Assembly (NCBI GenBank): GCA_027313705.1
Contig: DAHVDE010000057.1
Coordinates: forward strand, 32,667-96,666
DNA length: 64,000 nucleotides
Reading direction: 5' to 3'
DNA from: Actinomycetota bacterium
GTDB taxonomy: Bacteria; Actinomycetota; Actinomycetes; Streptosporangiales; Streptosporangiaceae
The stretch's first letter is position 1. Every line of letters begins with the position of its first letter. Positions 62,153 through 64,000 of this stretch are shown here, piece after piece. The notes beneath the pieces are model-generated. The model searched no databases and was not told where the DNA came from. It saw only the letters and a list, made by a program, of their open reading frames with translations. Both the position numbers and the translations under genes were made by a program.

Positions 62153-63340
62153 TCAGTCCTCGTGAAGTCGGAGTTGCGGATAGCCGGTGTAGTTCTCGGC
62201 CAGCGACGTGGCGCCGGCCCGTGAGGATACGACGTAGCGAAGCTGGGAGAGCTGGAGCGCCATTTCCATGTCGTCGCCGCCTGGCGTGCGGTGCAGCATG
62301 GAGGTCATCCACCAGGAGAAATGCGTCGAACGCCAGACCCGGTCCAGGCAGGTGGCCGTGTAGGAGCCGGCCAGCTCAGGCTTGCCGCGCAGCAGGCGAT
62401 CGAGCGCGGGGGCGAGCGCGGTGACGTCGGCCATGGCCAGGTTGAGCCCTTTGGCGCCGGTCGGCGGCACGATGTGGGCGGCGTCGCCGGCCAGGAAGAG
62501 GCGGCCGTACCGCATCGGGGTCGCCACGAAACTGCGCATCGGGGTGATGCTCTTGTCGAGCACCTGGCCCTGCTCGAGCCTCCAGCCAGGCAGCGCGAGA
62601 CGGCACTGCAGCTCAGCCCAGATCCGGTCATCGGACCAGTTGTCTATCGACTCGTCCGGGCCGACCTGCAAGTACAGGCGGCTGACCGTGCAGCTGCGCA
62701 GGCTGTGCAGCGCGAATCCGCGCTCGTGGTGTGCGTAGATCAACTCGTCGGTCGACGGTGCCACGTCGGCAAGGATGCCCAGCCAGGCGTACGGGTACTC
62801 ACGTTCGGTGATCGTCAGCAAGCTGTCGGGCAAGACCGGGCGGCAAATGCCGTGGAAGCCGTCGCAGCCGGCGATCGCATCGCAGACCAGTTCGCACCTT
62901 GTGCCGTCCGACCTGGTGTAACGCAGGACGGGCCGGTCGGTGTCCAGGTGATCGACTTCGGTATCGGTGACCTCGAATTCGATGACACCGCCATCGCTGA
63001 TTCTTTGCTGAATCAGGTCTTTTACTACTTCAGTCTGCGCGTAAACGGTGACGCTGCGGCCTCCGGTCAGCTCCCTGAAATCGATGTGGTGCCTTTCACC
63101 GGCGAACTGGAGGTAAATGCCGCCGTGCTCAAGGCCCTGCTGGTCGAGCCTGGCACCAAGACCGGTCTCACGAAGCAGCCTGACAGTGCCGTCCTCAAGC
63201 ACGCCTGCGCGCTGCCGCGCCTCGCAATAGGCACGGCTGCGCAACTCGACCACTACGGACTCGATGCCGCGCAGTGCGAGCAAGTGCGAAAGCAGCAGGC
63301 CGGCCGGGCCCGCGCCGACGATTCCTACCTGGGTACGCAT
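62153..63340 (-). CDS. pobA: 4-hydroxybenzoate 3-monooxygenase
   Basis: FAD-dependent hydroxylase converting 4-hydroxybenzoate to protocatechuate, 395 residues. GxGxxG motif VGIVGAGPAGLLLSHLLA, the class A DG motif GCDGFHG and the GD motif LAGDAAHIVPPTGAKGLN are all present, and EARQRAGVLEDGTVRLL is typical of PobA. It supplies the substrate for PcaGH encoded upstream. It is in one transcription unit with the MetE-like gene (3-base gap) and lies 22 bases after the aldehyde dehydrogenase stop. Confidence 0.95.
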   Translation of the reverse strand: MRTQVGIVGAGPAGLLLSHLLALRGIESVVVELRSRAYCEARQRAGVLEDGTVRLLRETGLGARLDQQGLEHGGIYLQFAGERHHIDFRELTGGRSVTVYAQTEVVKDLIQQRISDGGVIEFEVTDTEVDHLDTDRPVLRYTRSDGTRCELVCDAIAGCDGFHGICRPVLPDSLLTITEREYPYAWLGILADVAPSTDELIYAHHERGFALHSLRSCTVSRLYLQVGPDESIDNWSDDRIWAELQCRLALPGWRLEQGQVLDKSITPMRSFVATPMRYGRLFLAGDAAHIVPPTGAKGLNLAMADVTALAPALDRLLRGKPELAGSYTATCLDRVWRSTHFSWWMTSMLHRTPGGDDMEMALQLSQLRYVVSSRAGATSLAENYTGYPQLRLHED

Positions 63341-63362
63341 GTCTGTAGTTTTGCCGCGGAGC

Positions 63363-64000
63363 CTAGAACGGGTAAGGCGCTATCTCGCCACGAATCGTAA
63401 CCCAGCGGGTCTCGGTGAAGGCGTCCAGGTTGGCAGAGCCGCCGAACCTCGCGCCGGTGCCTGAGGCCCTGATGCCGCCGAACGGCGTGTTGGGCGAGTC
63501 GTCGACGGTCTGGTCGTTGATGTGCACGATACCGGTGGGGATGCGGCGGGCCAGGTCCAGGCCGCGCATCACGTCGCTGGTCAGGATGCCGAGCGCCAGC
63601 CCGTACTCGCTGTCGGCCGCAAGCTTGGCCGCGTCGCCGGGGGTGGCGAACGGCACCACCGGGGCCACCGGGCCGAAGACCTCGCTGGCGTACGCCGGCA
63701 TCTGCGGGGCGACGTCGGCCAGCACCGTCGGCTGGTAGAACAGCCCCTCGAAGGTGCCGCCCGCGGCCAGCCGCGCCCCGGCGTCCACACTGGCGGTCAC
63801 CAGGCCGTGCACCTTGTCGCGCTGGCGCTCGTCGATGATCGGCCCGCGCGCGACCTGCTCGGTGGCCGGGTTGCCGACCGGCAGGTGGCTGGCCTTCCCG
63901 GCCAGGCGGGTCACGTAGTCCTCGTAGATACTCTCCTGCACCAGGTGCCGCCCGGTGGTCATGCAGATCTGCCCCTGGTGCAGGAACGAGCCCCACGCGC
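63363..64000 (-). CDS. Aldehyde dehydrogenase, C-terminal part (cut by window edge)
   Basis: The last 212 residues of an NAD(P)-dependent aldehyde dehydrogenase; the gene continues beyond 64000. The catalytic Cys is in QGQICMTTGRH, followed by RGPIIDERQRDKV, EVFGPVAPVVPF and the C-terminal PFGGIRASGTGARFGG. The pattern fits benzaldehyde/vanillin-type dehydrogenases, matching the following pobA gene: oxidation of 4-hydroxybenzaldehyde would give its substrate. Exact substrate is inference. Confidence 0.9.
   Translation of the reverse strand, partial: AWGSFLHQGQICMTTGRHLVQESIYEDYVTRLAGKASHLPVGNPATEQVARGPIIDERQRDKVHGLVTASVDAGARLAAGGTFEGLFYQPTVLADVAPQMPAYASEVFGPVAPVVPFATPGDAAKLAADSEYGLALGILTSDVMRGLDLARRIPTGIVHINDQTVDDSPNTPFGGIRASGTGARFGGSANLDAFTETRWVTIRGEIAPYPF

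Overview
The window reads as chromosomal DNA of a high-GC Gram-positive actinomycete. The evidence is strong G/C at third codon positions, many GTG and TTG starts, frequent 4-base start/stop overlaps, actinobacterial families (GAF-ANTAR regulator, YtrA-type GntR, TPR/STAND ATPase, two Lnt proteins) and separate beta-ketoadipate and LIV-type operons. I cannot name the genus from sequence alone.

Layout. 1-8500: serS with a DMT exporter, two tandem apolipoprotein N-acyltransferases, an L,D-transpeptidase lipoprotein and a secreted lysozyme-like protein followed by two strong hairpins. 8500-16700: DedA protein, serine beta-lactamase-like hydrolase, GH63 glycosidase, TPR/STAND ATPase and GNAT protein. 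16849-31644: an APC permease, a LuxR-type regulator and a ten-gene co-directional operon (19163-29497), then a GlxA-type regulator and a threonine-aldolase-like enzyme on the other strand. 31777-41995: an oligopeptidase, a complete Dpp/Opp-type ABC importer, a P1-family peptidase and an HDAC-like deacylase. 42027-46660: a regulatory region with decay, holding an in-frame ABC ATPase-permease fusion, a GntR repressor, PAS and GAF-ANTAR proteins, and remnants of an ANTAR gene and a cheB-like gene. 46662-58113: protocatechuate branch of the beta-ketoadipate pathway (pcaB, C, I, J, H, G, D and an IclR regulator) followed by a LIV-type ABC importer. 58181-64000 (minus strand): a repeat-containing secreted protein with a frameshifted neighbouring copy, a MetE-like protein, pobA and the end of an aldehyde dehydrogenase gene.

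The most interesting system is the operon 19163-29497: aspartate kinase, two lysine/ornithine-type N-monooxygenases flanking a diaminobutyrate aminotransferase, a stand-alone cupin, a DAO-type flavin oxidase, a serine O-acetyltransferase-like enzyme, a stand-alone methionyl-tRNA-synthetase-like enzyme and a permease. N-hydroxylase + cupin + MetRS-like protein + DAO oxidase is the known machinery that makes N-N bonds in s56-p1 and triacsin-type hydrazine pathways, where cupin and MetRS are fused; here they are separate genes. The aspartate kinase and diaminobutyrate aminotransferase suggest that L-2,4-diaminobutyrate, not lysine, carries the hydroxylamine nitrogen. If the oxidase splits the adduct as in the known pathways, the by-product would be aspartate semialdehyde, which the aminotransferase could convert back to diaminobutyrate. 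That cycle is inference; the gene content is seen directly.

The right third imports aromatic acids (LIV system, inferred), hydroxylates 4-hydroxybenzoate (PobA), opens the ring (PcaGH) and carries it to 3-oxoadipyl-CoA (PcaB, C, D, I, J). No thiolase PcaF is in the window.
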